A DNA stretch of 64,000 nucleotides from Pseudomonadota bacterium (GTDB taxonomy: Bacteria; Pseudomonadota; Gammaproteobacteria; Steroidobacterales; Woeseiaceae): contig JADFNS010000001.1 in NCBI GenBank assembly GCA_022563255.1, positions 1 through 64,000 on the forward strand, given 5' to 3'. The notes beneath the pieces are model-generated. The model did not search any database. It worked only from the letters and a program-made list of their open reading frames with translations, and had not been told where the DNA came from. Of this stretch, positions 25,929 to 37,425 are shown piece after piece (position 1 is the stretch's first letter; the number at the start of each line of letters is the position of its first letter). Position numbers and translations under genes: made by a program.

Positions 25929-27361
25929 GATTTGGAGCGAATTTCTATGACTTTCATCGAATTGGTGCTGCCAGATACGCCATCCAGATCGCCTTTGGTC
26001 AGAATCGCCAGATCGCCAACCTCGACGAGCTTGTTCGACAGCAAAGTATCGAAAATGTCCTGATACAAACGCCGAGGATTGCTCACGTCAATTTCAAATG
26101 ACACGGGATACACGCCGCGATACATGGCAACCCGACGGCTGGTCTGTACATGGGGCGTAAACGCATAGATCGGAATGTCCGAGCGAATGCGAGACATCCA
26201 GCGAGTGGTCGAACCGGATTCAGTCAGCGCGATGATCGCTTTGACCGACATATGATTCGCGGTATACATCGTTGCCATTGCGATGGCTTCGTCAACAAGG
26301 TTGAAATGATCATCCATTCGATGACTGGTCCTGCCGGAAGGCAGGTGGTACTTCTCCGCGCCGACGCAAACCTCGGCCATCGCCTTGATCGCCTCGACCG
26401 GGTAAGCGCCGACGGCCGTTTCGCCGGACAACATAACGGCGTCGGTGCCATCCATCACCGCATTGGAAACGTCCGATACCTCGGCACGAGTTGGAATCGG
26501 GTTGTGGATCATCGACTCCATCATCTGCGTCGCGGTAATCACTATCTTGTGCGCTCGGCGCGTTTTGCGAATGAGCTTTTTCTGTATGCCGGTCAGCTCC
26601 GCATAACCCATTTCGACGCCGAGATCGCCACGCGCAACCATGACGACGTCGGTCGCCTCAATAATCGAGTCGATGTTTTCGACAGCCTCCACTCTCTCGA
26701 CTTTAGCCACAATCAATCCGTGTCCGCCGGCTTCCCGAAGCAACCGACGAACTTCACGCACATCATTTCCGTCACGAACAAAGGACACGGCAAGGAAGTC
26801 CAGGCCCATTTCGGCGGCCAGTTTGATGTTCTCCTTGTCAACCTCGGTTAGCGCGCCAGAGGACAGTCCGCCACCCTTGAGATTGATGCCTTTGTGGTCT
26901 GCCAGAATGCCACCGGTGATTACGGTCGTATGAATTCGTGTGCCGTCTATGCCGGTAATTTCCAGCGTGATCATCCCGTCATTCAGCAGCAAACTGTCGC
27001 CGACTGAGACGTCCTCGTGCAGCGTCTCCAGCGCAACCCCAACGCCATCCTCATCGCCGTCCAGAGAACCCAGAGTACTGTCGAGAAAAAACTCAGCGCC
27101 CTCGATCAACGCCACACTGTGATTCCTGAAGCAGCGGACGCGAACTTTCGGACCCTGCAGGTCGCCCATAATTCCGACTTCGCGGCCTCGAGATTCTGCG
27201 GCACTGCGCAATAAGTCCGCTCTCCGCCGATGATCCGAAGCATCACCGTGCGAAAAATTCAAGCGTGCCACATCGAGGCCCGCGTCGATCATTTTGCACA
27301 GCGTATCCATGTCGTCCGACGCCGGTCCCAGCGTCGCAACAATCTTTGTTCTTCTGAGCAT
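25925..27361 (-). CDS. pyk: Pyruvate kinase
   Basis: Pyruvate kinase makes ATP and pyruvate from PEP. The start MLRRTKIVATLGPA at 27361 is chosen over an in-frame ATG ten codons earlier because family members begin there. Active-site segments are visible: LNFSHGDASDH, IVAKVERVEAVENID, VMVARGDLGVEMG and ITATQMMESM. The C-terminal allosteric domain is complete (478 residues). It heads a minus-strand run into the penicillin-acylase homologue. It faces away from the PhoX-like gene, leaving a 73 bp promoter region. Confidence 0.97.
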   Translation of the reverse strand: MLRRTKIVATLGPASDDMDTLCKMIDAGLDVARLNFSHGDASDHRRRADLLRSAAESRGREVGIMGDLQGPKVRVRCFRNHSVALIEGAEFFLDSTLGSLDGDEDGVGVALETLHEDVSVGDSLLLNDGMITLEITGIDGTRIHTTVITGGILADHKGINLKGGGLSSGALTEVDKENIKLAAEMGLDFLAVSFVRDGNDVREVRRLLREAGGHGLIVAKVERVEAVENIDSIIEATDVVMVARGDLGVEMGYAELTGIQKKLIRKTRRAHKIVITATQMMESMIHNPIPTRAEVSDVSNAVMDGTDAVMLSGETAVGAYPVEAIKAMAEVCVGAEKYHLPSGRTSHRMDDHFNLVDEAIAMATMYTANHMSVKAIIALTESGSTTRWMSRIRSDIPIYAFTPHVQTSRRVAMYRGVYPVSFEIDVSNPRRLYQDIFDTLLSNKLVEVGDLAILTKGDLDGVSGSTNSMKVIEIRSKS

Positions 27362-27434
27362 GCGCGCGATTATTGCACAGCTGACTCCCAATCGCTGCTA
27401 AGCTGCGCTGCCCAATTATTGGAAGAATCGCCAC

Positions 27435-28814
27435 ATGCTCAATCGCCGCCGGTTCCTGCAGACCATCGCCGCTGCGGCAGCTACGCCCGCCCTCACCTAC
27501 AGTTGTCAAACCAACCAAGTCACCGACATGTTGTTGCCGGCGGACCCGAATCGCATTCTCGATCTGCAGCATGGTTTTTCCTACACAATAGTGTCGCGCT
27601 ACGGCGACTCGATGAACGATGGTCTAATCGTGCCCGCTGCTCACGACGGTATGGCCGCGTTCGAGGGCGAAGATGGCCGTGTGATCTTGATTTGCAATCA
27701 CGAACTCGGACCGACCTGGAAAAACACTGGCCCGTTCGGTGATCAGTACGCAGAGCTTCCCGACTCCCTGAAAGAATGCCTCTACGATCGCGGCGGAGAC
27801 ACGACGCCGGGCCTCGGGGGAACGACAACCACTGTCTACAACCCGGCGACGCGAACGACCGAGCGCCAGTTCCTGAGCCTGGCTGGCACGGAACTCAATT
27901 GCGCCGGCGGCCCGACCCCATGGGGCAGCTGGCTAAGCTGTGAGGAATGTTTCGAGAAGCCAGGCGCCGCCGTGTCCAAGAAATTTGGTTGGTTTCGGCG
28001 CGACCAGCGTCATGGCTACGTATTCGAAGTGCCGGCCTCGGCGACCGCACTTGTCCCAGCCCGACCCCTGAAGGATATGGGTCGCTTTAAGCATGAGGCA
28101 GCGGCGGTCCATGAGCCGACCGGTATCGTCTATCTGACCGAAGACGATCCACACAGCCTGTTCTATCGCTTCCTGCCAAATGTACCCGGCCAGTTGCACC
28201 GGGGTGGGCGGCTGCAGGCCCTTGCCATCGCCAGCAGGCATTCGCTGAAAACCCATAACTGGCATGCACCCGACATGCGGGTCAACATGCCACTGACAAC
28301 GCGCTGGATTGACCTGCAGGATGTCGACAGCGACAAACACAATCTGCACAAGCGCGGCGCCGCAGCCGGCGCCGCAAGCTTCGCCAGGGGCGAAGGTTTG
28401 ACAGTCGCCGGCGACCAACTGGCTTTTACCTGCACGACCGGCGGACCGGCGCGCCTCGGCCAGGTTTTTAGCTACGAGCCCAGTCCTTACGAGGGAACGG
28501 ATGAAGAGCGCTCGACGCCCGGAAAGCTCACTCTCATCGCCGAAGCCAACCGGTGGTCAATGCTCAAGAACTGCGACAATCTGACGATGGCGCCCTGGGG
28601 CGACCTGATCATTTGTGAAGACCTCGTGGGCCCGCTGAAGAATTGTTCCCTGGTAGGGATGCGACCGGACGGCAGCCAGTATCAGATCGCCAATAATGCC
28701 TACACAAGCTCTGAACTTGCGGGCGTGTGCTTCTCGCCCGACGGCAAAACGATGTTCCTGAACATTCAGTACCCCGGAATGACCCTGGCCATCACTGGCC
28801 CGTGGCCGAGCTGA
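27435..28814 (+). CDS. PhoX-like (DUF839) protein with Tat signal
   Basis: The protein starts [20 protein letters not shown], a twin-arginine leader followed by a cysteine. The rest matches the DUF839/PhoX beta-propeller group: [48 protein letters not shown] and the late [19 protein letters not shown]. Some relatives are Ca/Fe-dependent alkaline phosphatases; this shorter type (459 residues) is usually uncharacterised, so phosphatase activity is not asserted. It lies opposite to and between pgk and pyk, and its last 23 bp overlap the end of pgk. Confidence 0.88.
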   Translation: MLNRRRFLQTIAAAAATPALTYSCQTNQVTDMLLPADPNRILDLQHGFSYTIVSRYGDSMNDGLIVPAAHDGMAAFEGEDGRVILICNHELGPTWKNTGPFGDQYAELPDSLKECLYDRGGDTTPGLGGTTTTVYNPATRTTERQFLSLAGTELNCAGGPTPWGSWLSCEECFEKPGAAVSKKFGWFRRDQRHGYVFEVPASATALVPARPLKDMGRFKHEAAAVHEPTGIVYLTEDDPHSLFYRFLPNVPGQLHRGGRLQALAIASRHSLKTHNWHAPDMRVNMPLTTRWIDLQDVDSDKHNLHKRGAAAGAASFARGEGLTVAGDQLAFTCTTGGPARLGQVFSYEPSPYEGTDEERSTPGKLTLIAEANRWSMLKNCDNLTMAPWGDLIICEDLVGPLKNCSLVGMRPDGSQYQIANNAYTSSELAGVCFSPDGKTMFLNIQYPGMTLAITGPWPS

Positions 28815-29985
28815 CGGCAGCGCGTTTCTCAAGAATCTCCACCGCAGGCAGTTTTTTCCCCCCAACAAACTCGAGGAACGCCCCGCCGCCAGTGGAAATA
28901 TAAGAGATCTCATCGGCAATCCCGTATTTGTCGATGGCCGCCAACGTATCGCCGCCACCCGCCACAGAAAATGCGTCGCTGGCCGCAATCGCCTCGGCCA
29001 GTGCTTTCGTACCAGCGCCAAACTGATCGAATTCGAAGACGCCGACCGGACCGTTCCAGATGATCGTACCGGCATCGGCAAGGATCCCCGCAAATCTGGC
29101 GACGGTCTTCGGGCCAATATCGAGAATCATTTCATCCGCAGAGACCGCTTCGACAATCTTTATCGTAGCCTGCGCGTCAGCGGCAAATTCGTCGGCCACG
29201 ACCACGTCGCAAGGTATTGGAATCTCAGCCCTGGCGTCGCTGTTGCCGGCCAGTTCCCGCGCCGTATCCAGCATGTCGGGCTCATACAGCGATCTGCCGA
29301 CGCCGTGACCGGCAGCGGCGATGAACGTGTTGGCGATACCTCCGCCGACGATCAGGAAATCGACCCTGTCGACCAACGCGGACAGTACCGTGAGCTTGGT
29401 CGACACTTTGGATCCGCCGACGATGGCGACAAACGGCCGTGCCGGATTGTCGAGTGCCTTGGTCAGCTCTTCCAGCTCCGTCACGAGCAACGGTCCGGCA
29501 CACGCGATCGGTGCATGTGCGGCAACGCCGCAGGTACTTGCATGAGCGCGATGGGCCGTGCCGAACGCGTCCATGACGAAAACTTCGCAGAGCGACGCCA
29601 TTTTTATTGCCAGTGATTCGTCACAGGCCTTCTCGCCCGGCAGGAACCGGACATTTTCCAGCAACACGACGTCGCCGGCTGCAATCTCAATGCCGTCGAT
29701 CCAGTCCTTGACCAGAGGCACATCACATTGCAGGAGCCGTGCGAGGCAATCGGCAACCGGCTGCAGCGTAAATTCGTCGCCTGGATTACCCTCGATCGGT
29801 CGACCAAGGTGCGACATCAGCATGACAGCCGCATGCGCCTCGATCGCGTCCTTGATCGTTGGCAAGGCGGCACGGATGCGCACCTCCGACGTCACCACGC
29901 CATCCGCTACCGGAACGTTCAGGTCTTCACGAATCAAAACTCGCTTGCCCGACAAATCGAGTTCAGCCATTTTGATCAGAGACAT
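28792..29985 (-). CDS. pgk: Phosphoglycerate kinase
   Basis: PGK interconverts 1,3-bisphosphoglycerate and 3-phosphoglycerate with ATP formation. The N-domain motif [12 protein letters not shown] and the nucleotide segment [20 protein letters not shown] are present, as is the C-terminal [16 protein letters not shown]. It has 397 residues. It follows gap by 26 bp in the run tkt-gap-pgk. The 3' end overlaps the convergent PhoX-like gene. Confidence 0.97.
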   Translation of the reverse strand: MSLIKMAELDLSGKRVLIREDLNVPVADGVVTSEVRIRAALPTIKDAIEAHAAVMLMSHLGRPIEGNPGDEFTLQPVADCLARLLQCDVPLVKDWIDGIEIAAGDVVLLENVRFLPGEKACDESLAIKMASLCEVFVMDAFGTAHRAHASTCGVAAHAPIACAGPLLVTELEELTKALDNPARPFVAIVGGSKVSTKLTVLSALVDRVDFLIVGGGIANTFIAAAGHGVGRSLYEPDMLDTARELAGNSDARAEIPIPCDVVVADEFAADAQATIKIVEAVSADEMILDIGPKTVARFAGILADAGTIIWNGPVGVFEFDQFGAGTKALAEAIAASDAFSVAGGGDTLAAIDKYGIADEISYISTGGGAFLEFVGGKKLPAVEILEKRAAVSSATGQ

Positions 29986-30011
29986 CGTCGTTCCCAGCTG
30001 ACTGGCTGTCG

Positions 30012-31025
30012 CTAGCTGACGTCCATCAAGGCAATCGTCGTATCAAGCATGCGGTTCGAGAAGCCCCACTCATTGTCGTACCACGCACAAACCTTGACCA
30101 GCGTACCTTCCATCACTTTCGTCAAGGTCGAATCATAAATGGACGACGCCGGATCATGGTTGAAATCGATCGATACCAGCGGCTCGTCGTTATACGCCAG
30201 TACACCCTTGAGCGAGCCCTCGCTGGCTGCCTTCATCAGTTCGTTGATCTCCGCAACGCTGGTTTCGCGCTCGGCCACGAAAGTCAGGTCGACCGCGGAG
30301 ACATTGATCGTGGGCACACGCATTGAAAATCCATCCAGCTTGCCGTTGAGTTCCGGCAACACCAGGCCAACGGCGGCCGCGGCGCCGGTGCTGGTCGGAA
30401 TTTGCGACATCGTTGCCGAGCGAGCGCGGCGCAGGTCTTTATGGAATACGTCGGTCAATACCTGGTCGTTAGTGTAGGCGTGAATCGTTGTCATCAGCCC
30501 GTGCTTCAGGCCGATCGCGTCGTGCAGCGGCTTGATCAGTGGCGCAAGGCAGTTGGTCGTGCACGAAGCGTTGGAGATAATGTTGTGCTTCGCTGTCAGC
30601 GTATCGTGGTTCACGCCAAACACGATTGTGCCGTCGATATCGCTGCCACCCGGCGCCGATATAATGACCTTCCTGGCGCCAGCCTCAATATGCTTGCCTG
30701 CCGTATCACGTGTGCGAAAAAACCCGGTGGATTCAAGTACAACGTCAACGCCGAGTTCACCCCAGGGCAAGTTGGCCGGGTCGCGCTCTGCGAGAACGCG
30801 AATGCGATCGCCGTTCACGACCATGTAATCGCCGTCAACCTCGATCGTGCCTGGAAAGCGACCGTGCGCTGTATCGCGGCGCGTAAGGTGGGCGTTGGTG
30901 TTGGTGTCGCCCAGATCATTAACGGCAACAATCTCGATCTGTGAGCGCTTGTCGCTCTCGTACAACGCACGCAGTATATTGCGGCCGATGCGGCCATAGC
31001 CGTTGATGCCAACCTTGATCGTCAT
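30012..31025 (-). CDS. gap: Glyceraldehyde-3-phosphate dehydrogenase
   Basis: GAPDH oxidises glyceraldehyde-3-phosphate with NAD(P). The Rossmann start [12 protein letters not shown] and the catalytic SNASCTTNC (Cys155) with [11 protein letters not shown] are present. [12 protein letters not shown] follows the second strand. I do not assign NAD or NADP preference. The true start is the ATG at 31025 with GGAG ahead of it; the frame is open 44 codons further upstream. It has 337 residues and lies 25 bp after tkt. Confidence 0.96.
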   Translation of the reverse strand: MTIKVGINGYGRIGRNILRALYESDKRSQIEIVAVNDLGDTNTNAHLTRRDTAHGRFPGTIEVDGDYMVVNGDRIRVLAERDPANLPWGELGVDVVLESTGFFRTRDTAGKHIEAGARKVIISAPGGSDIDGTIVFGVNHDTLTAKHNIISNASCTTNCLAPLIKPLHDAIGLKHGLMTTIHAYTNDQVLTDVFHKDLRRARSATMSQIPTSTGAAAAVGLVLPELNGKLDGFSMRVPTINVSAVDLTFVAERETSVAEINELMKAASEGSLKGVLAYNDEPLVSIDFNHDPASSIYDSTLTKVMEGTLVKVCAWYDNEWGFSNRMLDTTIALMDVS

Positions 31026-31050
31026 TGTTTTCTCCAGAATATATTCGTAA

Positions 31051-33078
31051 TTAAGCCAAAACGTCCTTCGCAACCCGAACCACGTTGTCGGTCGAAAAGC
31101 CAAAGTGTTCGAACAAATCACTTGCCGGCGCGGATGCGCCGAAGCGATCCAGACCAACTACCTGGCCCATCGAACCAACATAGCGCCACCATGTTTCGGT
31201 GACGCCAGCCTCGATCGCCACGCGTGCACTCACAGCCGCGGGCAAGACAGACTCGCGGTAGGCAGCATCCTGTTGGTCGAACACATCCGTACACGGCATG
31301 GAGACGACGCGGACTTTGACGCCGCCGTCTGCAAGCGCCGTAGCCGCCGACATCGCCAGCGCCACCTCAGAACCTGTTGCGATCAGAATGACGTCGGGCG
31401 TGCCTCCCGTGTCCTGCAAAACGTATCCGCCGCACGCGACACCTGACACTTGCGTCGCGCTGCGCTTCTGGTGCGGCAAGCCCTGACGGGTCAGAATGAG
31501 GCTCGTGGGTCCGTCCTGACGCTCTATCGCGTAGCGCCACGCGACCGCGGTCTCAACTGCGTCGCAAGGGCGCCAGACGCTCATATTCGGCATGAGCCTA
31601 AGCGACGCCGTGTGCTCGACCGGCTGGTGGGTCGGACCGTCTTCACCAAGACCGATCGAGTCGTGGGTGTAAACGAGGATAATCTGCACTTTCATCAACG
31701 CAGCCATGCGCAAGGCATTTCGTGCATAGTCCGAGAACGTCAGGAAGGTGCCTGCGTAAGGAATCAGCCCACCGTGCAGACGCATGCCAGTGCAGATCGC
31801 CGTCATGGCAAACTCGCGCACGCCGAACATGATGTAGTTGCCGGCCGCGTCGTCGGCCGTTATGGTCACCGAGCCATCGTGCCGGGTCAGGTTTGAGCCG
31901 GTCAGGTCGGCGGAGCCGCCGGCGAGTTCCGGCAGTACCGGCGCGAAAGCGTTAAGGGCCACGAGCGAGGCTTTGCGCGTTGCCATGTTTTCGCCCGCTG
32001 CATTGATGTCAGCGATGGCCTTGTCCGCAAAATCGCTCCAGCCGGCGGGAAGTTGCCTGGCCATGCGGCGAGAAAACTCCGCAGCGAGTTCGGAGTGCTC
32101 GGAACGGTATGCGTCGAATCGTTCGTTCCATGCTTTTTCTTTGGCGCTACCACGCTCCTTGCCATCCCAGGCTGACGCGATTTCGGCCGGGATTTCGAAG
32201 GGCGGCGAATCCCAGTCGAGCGCGTTTCGTGTGGCCACGATTTCTTCTTCGCCCAGCGGCGCGCCATGCGTCGCCGCGGTACCCTGCTTGCCGGGTGAAC
32301 CGAAGCCGATGATGGTCTTGCAGCAAATCAGGGTCGGTCGGCCCAGATCGGTGGTCGCCTGTTCGATCGCGGCTGTAATCGCCGCAGCATCGTGACCGTC
32401 GACGTTCGGAATCACCTGCCACCCGTAAGCCTCGAAGCGTTTCGGGGTGTCATCGGTGAACCAGCCGCCAACTTCACCATCGATTGAAATATTGTTGTCG
32501 TCATAAAAACAAACGAGCTTGCCAAGCTGCAGTGTGCCGGCGAGCGAGCAGGCTTCGTGCGAGATGCCTTCCATGAGGCAGCCGTCGCCCAGGAAAACCC
32601 AGGTTCTGTGATCAACGATATCGTGTCCCGGGCGATTGAACTGAGCTGCCAGCATCTTTTCGGTCAGCGCCATGCCAACGGCGTTCGCAATGCCCTGCCC
32701 CAGTGGACCTGTGGTCGTCTCGATCGGTCCGCCCGCTTCATACTCGGGATGGCCCGCCGTCCTGGAACCCAACTGACGGAAGTTTTTGAGCTGATCTACC
32801 GGAAAAGCTTCGTAGCCCGTCAGATGCAACAGGCTGTACAACAACATGGAGCCATGGCCGTTCGAGAGCACGAAACGATCGCGGTTCGGCCAATGCGGAT
32901 TACCTGGGTTATGTTGCAGGTAGTCGTTCCACAGAACTTCGGCAATGTCTGCCATGCCCATCGGGGCGCCAGGATGACCGGAGTTGGCGGCCTGAACCGC
33001 GTCCATGCTCAGGGCTCGAATCGCATTCGCTAGATCGCGCCGGGCTGGCTGGCCGGCTACAGTGGATTTTTGTGGCAT
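31051..33078 (-). CDS. tkt: Transketolase
   Basis: Transketolase moves two-carbon units between sugar phosphates using thiamine diphosphate. The ThDP-binding motif is [13 protein letters not shown] through [12 protein letters not shown], and the pyrimidine-domain [22 protein letters not shown] block reads [19 protein letters not shown]. It has 675 residues. It is the first gene of the tkt-gap-pgk run and diverges from metK across a 140 bp gap. Confidence 0.97.
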   Translation of the reverse strand: MPQKSTVAGQPARRDLANAIRALSMDAVQAANSGHPGAPMGMADIAEVLWNDYLQHNPGNPHWPNRDRFVLSNGHGSMLLYSLLHLTGYEAFPVDQLKNFRQLGSRTAGHPEYEAGGPIETTTGPLGQGIANAVGMALTEKMLAAQFNRPGHDIVDHRTWVFLGDGCLMEGISHEACSLAGTLQLGKLVCFYDDNNISIDGEVGGWFTDDTPKRFEAYGWQVIPNVDGHDAAAITAAIEQATTDLGRPTLICCKTIIGFGSPGKQGTAATHGAPLGEEEIVATRNALDWDSPPFEIPAEIASAWDGKERGSAKEKAWNERFDAYRSEHSELAAEFSRRMARQLPAGWSDFADKAIADINAAGENMATRKASLVALNAFAPVLPELAGGSADLTGSNLTRHDGSVTITADDAAGNYIMFGVREFAMTAICTGMRLHGGLIPYAGTFLTFSDYARNALRMAALMKVQIILVYTHDSIGLGEDGPTHQPVEHTASLRLMPNMSVWRPCDAVETAVAWRYAIERQDGPTSLILTRQGLPHQKRSATQVSGVACGGYVLQDTGGTPDVILIATGSEVALAMSAATALADGGVKVRVVSMPCTDVFDQQDAAYRESVLPAAVSARVAIEAGVTETWWRYVGSMGQVVGLDRFGASAPASDLFEHFGFSTDNVVRVAKDVLA

Positions 33079-33218
33079 TTGACCTTTCTTGTTGTGGGCC
33101 TTACGACCGATGATTTTTTAAGGATGAAATTCGCTCACGCGAGCGCACATTTTCCCTGTTATGGAGAGCCGCATCAAGGGTACAATGCGCCACCCGCTCA
33201 AATGGATTAATTCTAACC

Positions 33219-34376
33219 ATGTCTGATGCATTCCTGTTCACCTCCGAATCCGTATCTGAAGGCCACCCGGACAAGATTGCCGACCAGATTTCCGACGGGA
33301 TCCTCGACGCGATAATCGCTAAAGACCCCGAGGCGCGCGTCGCCTGTGAAACCATGGTCAAAACCGGCATGATCATCGTCGCCGGCGAGATCACGACGTC
33401 TGCCTGGATCGATATGGAAGACATCGCCAGAAAAATCATTCTTGATATCGGCTATGACGAGTCCAGCAAGGGATTTGATGGATCGACCTGCGCGGTATTG
33501 AATGCGATCGGCAAGCAATCGTGCGACATCGAACAGGGCGTTAACCGCGAAACCAAAGAACAGCAGGGAGCCGGCGATCAAGGCATGATGTTCGGCTACG
33601 CGACCAACGAGACGGACGTGCTCATGCCCGCGCCGATCACCTACGCTCACCGACTGGTGCGCCGTCAGGCAGAGGCCCGCAAGAACCTGACTCTGCCGTG
33701 GCTGCGCCCCGACGCGAAAAGCCAGGTCACCTTTAATTATGTCGCTGACAAACCCGTCTCAATCGACGCCGTCGTCCTGTCGACCCAACACGATCCGGAC
33801 GTCTCGTTGGCAGACCTGCGCGAAGGTGTAATGGAAGAAATCATCAAACCGGTACTTCCCGCCGACCTGATCAGCAAGGACACCCGGTTTCATATCAACC
33901 CGACCGGCCGTTTTGAGATTGGCGGCCCGATGGGCGACTGCGGACTGACAGGGCGCAAGATCATCGTTGACACCTACGGTGGATCCGCGCGTCACGGCGG
34001 CGGAGCTTTCTCGGGCAAGGACCCATCCAAGGTCGACCGCTCCGCAGCCTACGCCAGCCGCTATGTCGCCAAAAACATCGTTGCCGCCGGCTTGGCCGAT
34101 CGATGCGAGATCCAGGTGTCTTATGCCATTGGCGTAGCAGAGCCAACTTCCATCAGCGTGCATTCGTTTGGCACCGGAAAGATTTCAGATGCTAGAATGA
34201 CGGAGCTTATTCGTGAACACTTCGACCTGACTCCGTACGGCATTGTGACGATGCTGGATTTGATTCGGCCAATCTATCTGCAGACTGCTGCCTACGGGCA
34301 TTTCGGACGGGAAGACATTGACCTGAGTTGGGAACGGACCGATAAAGCCGAAGCATTAAAGGCCGCCGCCGCTTAA
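33219..34376 (+). CDS. metK: S-adenosylmethionine synthetase
   Basis: MetK forms SAM from methionine and ATP. The signatures [29 protein letters not shown] and [17 protein letters not shown] are intact in 385 residues. ahcY follows 24 bp later, so SAM formation and SAH removal are made together. No SAM or SAH riboswitch structure was recognised in the 140 bp leader; TACAAT at 33181-33186 may be its -10 box. Confidence 0.97.
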   Translation: MSDAFLFTSESVSEGHPDKIADQISDGILDAIIAKDPEARVACETMVKTGMIIVAGEITTSAWIDMEDIARKIILDIGYDESSKGFDGSTCAVLNAIGKQSCDIEQGVNRETKEQQGAGDQGMMFGYATNETDVLMPAPITYAHRLVRRQAEARKNLTLPWLRPDAKSQVTFNYVADKPVSIDAVVLSTQHDPDVSLADLREGVMEEIIKPVLPADLISKDTRFHINPTGRFEIGGPMGDCGLTGRKIIVDTYGGSARHGGGAFSGKDPSKVDRSAAYASRYVAKNIVAAGLADRCEIQVSYAIGVAEPTSISVHSFGTGKISDARMTELIREHFDLTPYGIVTMLDLIRPIYLQTAAYGHFGREDIDLSWERTDKAEALKAAAA

Positions 34377-34400
34377 TTCGAATTCAACAGGAGACGCACT

Positions 34401-35714
34401 ATGAGCAGCGAAGCCGTTGCCATGAGTCAGAACGACTATAAAGTTGCAGATATTTCCCTGGCCGACTGGGGTCGCAAGGAGATGGCCATAGCCGAGACGG
34501 AAATGCCCGGACTGATGGCGTTGCGCGAAGAATACAAGGGCCGTAATCCGCTTGCCGGCGTACGGCTGACCGGCTGCCTGCACATGACGATTCAGACGGC
34601 GGTCCTGATAGAAACTCTGAAGGATCTCGGCGCCGACATCCGCTGGTCTTCGTGCAATATATTCTCAACGCAAGATCATGCCGCCGCCGCCATTGCCGCC
34701 GCCGGCGTTCCCGTTTTCGCATGGAAGGGCGAGAGCGAAAAAGAATATTGGTGGTGTGTTGAACAGACGATCAACGGCCCCGACGGCTGGCAGCCGAACA
34801 TGATTCTCGATGACGGCGGCGACCTGACACAGATTCTGCACGACAAGTACCCCGAGATCATGGCCAAAGTAAAAGGCCTGTCGGAAGAAACAACGACGGG
34901 CGTCAAACGCCTCTATGACATGATGAACGACGGCTCGTTGTTGTGCCCCGCTTTCAACGTCAACGATTCCGTTACAAAATCGAAATTCGACAACCTGTAC
35001 GGTTGTCGCGAGTCGCTCGTTGACGGCATCAAGCGCGCAACCGACGTCATGATCGCCGGCAAGGTCGCTATTGTCTGCGGCTACGGCGACGTCGGCAAGG
35101 GTTGCGCGCAATCACTCAAGGGCCTGGGCGCGACGGTATTGATCACTGAAATCGATCCGATCTGTGCGCTGCAGGCAGCAATGGAAGGCTATCGCGTCGT
35201 CGAGCTCGATGATGTCTGCGATCAGGTGGACATCGTGGTGACGGCAACCGGAAATTATCACGTCGTATCGGGTCCGCAGATGGAGCGGATGCGCAACCAG
35301 GCCATTGTCTGCAACATCGGTCATTTCGACAACGAAATAGACGTTGAGTACCTGCGGCAATACGAGTGGGAAAACATCAAGCCGCAAGTCGATCACATTA
35401 TTTTTCCTGACGGCAAGCGCATCATCCTGCTCGCCGAAGGCCGCCTCGTAAATCTCGGTTGTGGAACCGGCCACCCGAGTTTCGTCATGTCCAATTCGTT
35501 CACGAACCAGGTTCTCGCGCAGATCGAACTGTGGGAAAACGACGGCGAATACAAGAACGAGGTTTATGTGCTGCCGAAGCGCCTTGATGAGAAGGTCGCG
35601 CGGTTGCACCTTGACCGTATCGGTGCGAAGGTCACTCAATTGTCCGACGAGCAAGCCAAATATATTGGCGTTGATAAGGCCGGACCGTACAAGCCAGAGA
35701 GCTACCGCTACTAA
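34401..35714 (+). CDS. ahcY: S-adenosylhomocysteine hydrolase
   Basis: AhcY cleaves S-adenosylhomocysteine to adenosine and homocysteine, relieving inhibition of methyltransferases. The NAD-binding loop [11 protein letters not shown] is present in variant form as [14 protein letters not shown], with [30 protein letters not shown] and [14 protein letters not shown] segments. The C-terminus ends KPESYRY, as expected. It has 437 residues. AGGAGACG precedes the ATG. Confidence 0.97.
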   Translation: MSSEAVAMSQNDYKVADISLADWGRKEMAIAETEMPGLMALREEYKGRNPLAGVRLTGCLHMTIQTAVLIETLKDLGADIRWSSCNIFSTQDHAAAAIAAAGVPVFAWKGESEKEYWWCVEQTINGPDGWQPNMILDDGGDLTQILHDKYPEIMAKVKGLSEETTTGVKRLYDMMNDGSLLCPAFNVNDSVTKSKFDNLYGCRESLVDGIKRATDVMIAGKVAIVCGYGDVGKGCAQSLKGLGATVLITEIDPICALQAAMEGYRVVELDDVCDQVDIVVTATGNYHVVSGPQMERMRNQAIVCNIGHFDNEIDVEYLRQYEWENIKPQVDHIIFPDGKRIILLAEGRLVNLGCGTGHPSFVMSNSFTNQVLAQIELWENDGEYKNEVYVLPKRLDEKVARLHLDRIGAKVTQLSDEQAKYIGVDKAGPYKPESYRY

Positions 35715-35719
35715 GGACC

Positions 35720-36508
35720 CTGCTTATTCAAGCGACCGCTGACGCTGCCGGCAACGATTCGATTCGGGTTCTACACCTGACCGATCCGCATTTGTTCGCC
35801 GCAGCGGACGGTGAATTGCGCGGCGTTGTTACCGGAGAATCGCTGCAGAAGGTTCTTGACCATTATCAAGACGGCGACTGGCGCGCTGATCGCGCGTTTA
35901 TTACCGGCGATCTTATTCAGGATGACAGCAGTGGCGCCTACGAGCAATTTCGCGAGCTGTTGTTACCGCTCAACATGCGCATGCATTGCATTCCTGGCAA
36001 TCACGATGTGCGCGCTCTCATGCGACCGGTCTGCAGTCGACCGCCGTTTTCCTACTGTGCCAAAGAGGAAATACGCGACTGGCTTGTGATCGGTCTCGAC
36101 AGCTGCATTTCCGGCGAGGCTGGCGGCGAAGTCGCCGCCGACGAACTGACCCGGCTCAAGGAAATTATTTCGGCCAGCCCGGCAAAACACGTCATGGTCT
36201 GCCTGCATCACCCGCCGATTCCTATGGGCAGCGCCTGGCTCGATACCGTCGGCTTGAAAAACAGTGACCTGTTTTTTGAATACATGCAGGAGTCCGGCAA
36301 GGTACGGCTGTTGATTTTCGGCCACGCGCATCAGGCTTACGACGCCCAGCACTTCGGTATACGGGTCATCGGCACGCCGTCTACTTGCCGTCAGTTCAAA
36401 CCTCAAAGCAAAAAGTTCAGCGTTGATGATCACCCACCGGCTTATCGACGCATCACTTTGCATGCGGATGGCAGCACCGATAGCGAATTGATCTGGATAG
36501 AGTCATGA
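35720..36508 (+). CDS. cpdA: 3',5'-cyclic-AMP phosphodiesterase CpdA, non-canonical start
   Basis: A calcineurin-like metallophosphoesterase that hydrolyses cAMP. Metal ligands are in HLTDPHLF, ITGDLIQDD, PGNHDVRAL, CLHHPPIP and IFGHAHQAY. The tail GTPSTCRQFKPQSKKFSVDD and LHADGSTDSEL closely follow E. coli CpdA. The first ATG/GTG/TTG in frame is the TTG at 35792, after the DPH motif, so it cannot be the real start. Upstream the frame is open back into ahcY and offers only CTG (35720), CTT or ATT (35726). AAGGA at 35713-35717 is ideally spaced for ATT. The start is therefore unresolved. It overlaps the next gene by four bases. Confidence 0.88.
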   Translation: MLIQATADAAGNDSIRVLHLTDPHLFAAADGELRGVVTGESLQKVLDHYQDGDWRADRAFITGDLIQDDSSGAYEQFRELLLPLNMRMHCIPGNHDVRALMRPVCSRPPFSYCAKEEIRDWLVIGLDSCISGEAGGEVAADELTRLKEIISASPAKHVMVCLHHPPIPMGSAWLDTVGLKNSDLFFEYMQESGKVRLLIFGHAHQAYDAQHFGIRVIGTPSTCRQFKPQSKKFSVDDHPPAYRRITLHADGSTDSELIWIES

Positions 36509-37398
36509 TCATTGCGCGCGTTGCGATCTTCGCGACGCTGTTTTCGTACCCGGTATTTGCCGACCAGTCCGGACATCCGGTAACCCTTTGGCAGGTGCAG
36601 GGCGCGCACAACTCCATCTATCTGCTTGGCTCCATACACCTGCTACGACCACAGGACTATCCTCTGCCCGCCGTTTTCGAAAAAGCTTACGACGACGCCG
36701 AGGTCCTGATCATGGAAGTCGATATGGACGACCTCGATCCTTTCGCCGCGCAGGCGGCGTTTACTTCGCACGGTGTATTGCACGACGACACGACACTGCG
36801 CGACCTCATGGGCGAGGACCTCTACCAGCAGGCAAGTGACGCGGCGGCCCGGATCGACATTTCGCTCGACATGCTGGAAAAGACCGAACCCTGGTATGCC
36901 GCCATTACGGTTGAGATTCTGGTCCTGAACAGAATTGGCTTTGACCCGGCGCTAGGTATCGATATGCACATGATGTCCAAAGCCGCTGCCGACGGCAAGC
37001 CCATCCATGGACTGGAGACCATTGAAGAGCAAATACAGTTTTTGGACGGCATGCCCTTGGCGGCACAGCGAAACATGCTGTTGGCGACGCTTGAAGAAGG
37101 CGCAGAACTCGGCGATGAAATGGATAAGCTGATCGACGCATGGCGACATGGCGATATCGGCTATTTGACCCATAGGCTGCTGCAGAGTTTTGCCGAACAC
37201 CCGGAGCTTAAGAAGGCGATCATCACCGACCGCAACGCACGTTGGGTCGAGTATATCAACGCGCTCCTCAACGACGATGACGATTACCTGATCATCGTCG
37301 GTGCACTGCACCTTGTCGGTGACGATGGGCTGCCAGAACGGCTTGCGCGCAGCGGTGTCAACATTCACCAGTTGAGAGAGTCACCAACACTGAAGTAG
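36505..37398 (+). CDS. TraB/GumN family protein, exported
   Basis: A 297-residue protein with a leader peptide (IIARVAIFATLFSYPVFADQ) and the two family signatures, YLLGSIHLLRPQDYPLP near the N-terminus and YLIIVGALHLVGDDGLPERL near the C-terminus. These motifs resemble the metal site of TIKI/erythromycin-esterase-like peptidases, but the substrate of bacterial GumN-like proteins is not known. It overlaps cpdA by ATGA and precedes hemL by 27 bp. Confidence 0.88.
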   Translation: MIIARVAIFATLFSYPVFADQSGHPVTLWQVQGAHNSIYLLGSIHLLRPQDYPLPAVFEKAYDDAEVLIMEVDMDDLDPFAAQAAFTSHGVLHDDTTLRDLMGEDLYQQASDAAARIDISLDMLEKTEPWYAAITVEILVLNRIGFDPALGIDMHMMSKAAADGKPIHGLETIEEQIQFLDGMPLAAQRNMLLATLEEGAELGDEMDKLIDAWRHGDIGYLTHRLLQSFAEHPELKKAIITDRNARWVEYINALLNDDDDYLIIVGALHLVGDDGLPERLARSGVNIHQLRESPTLK

Positions 37399-37425
37399 GA
37401 TGCGCTCCTCTTCAGGAGGAAATGC

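Noticed and set aside
33079-33218. SAM or SAH riboswitch before metK-ahcY
   Set aside because: The 140 bp gap contains only a short GCTC/GAGC hairpin; no conserved SAM-II, SAM-V or SAH aptamer core was recognised. A covariance-model scan would be decisive.
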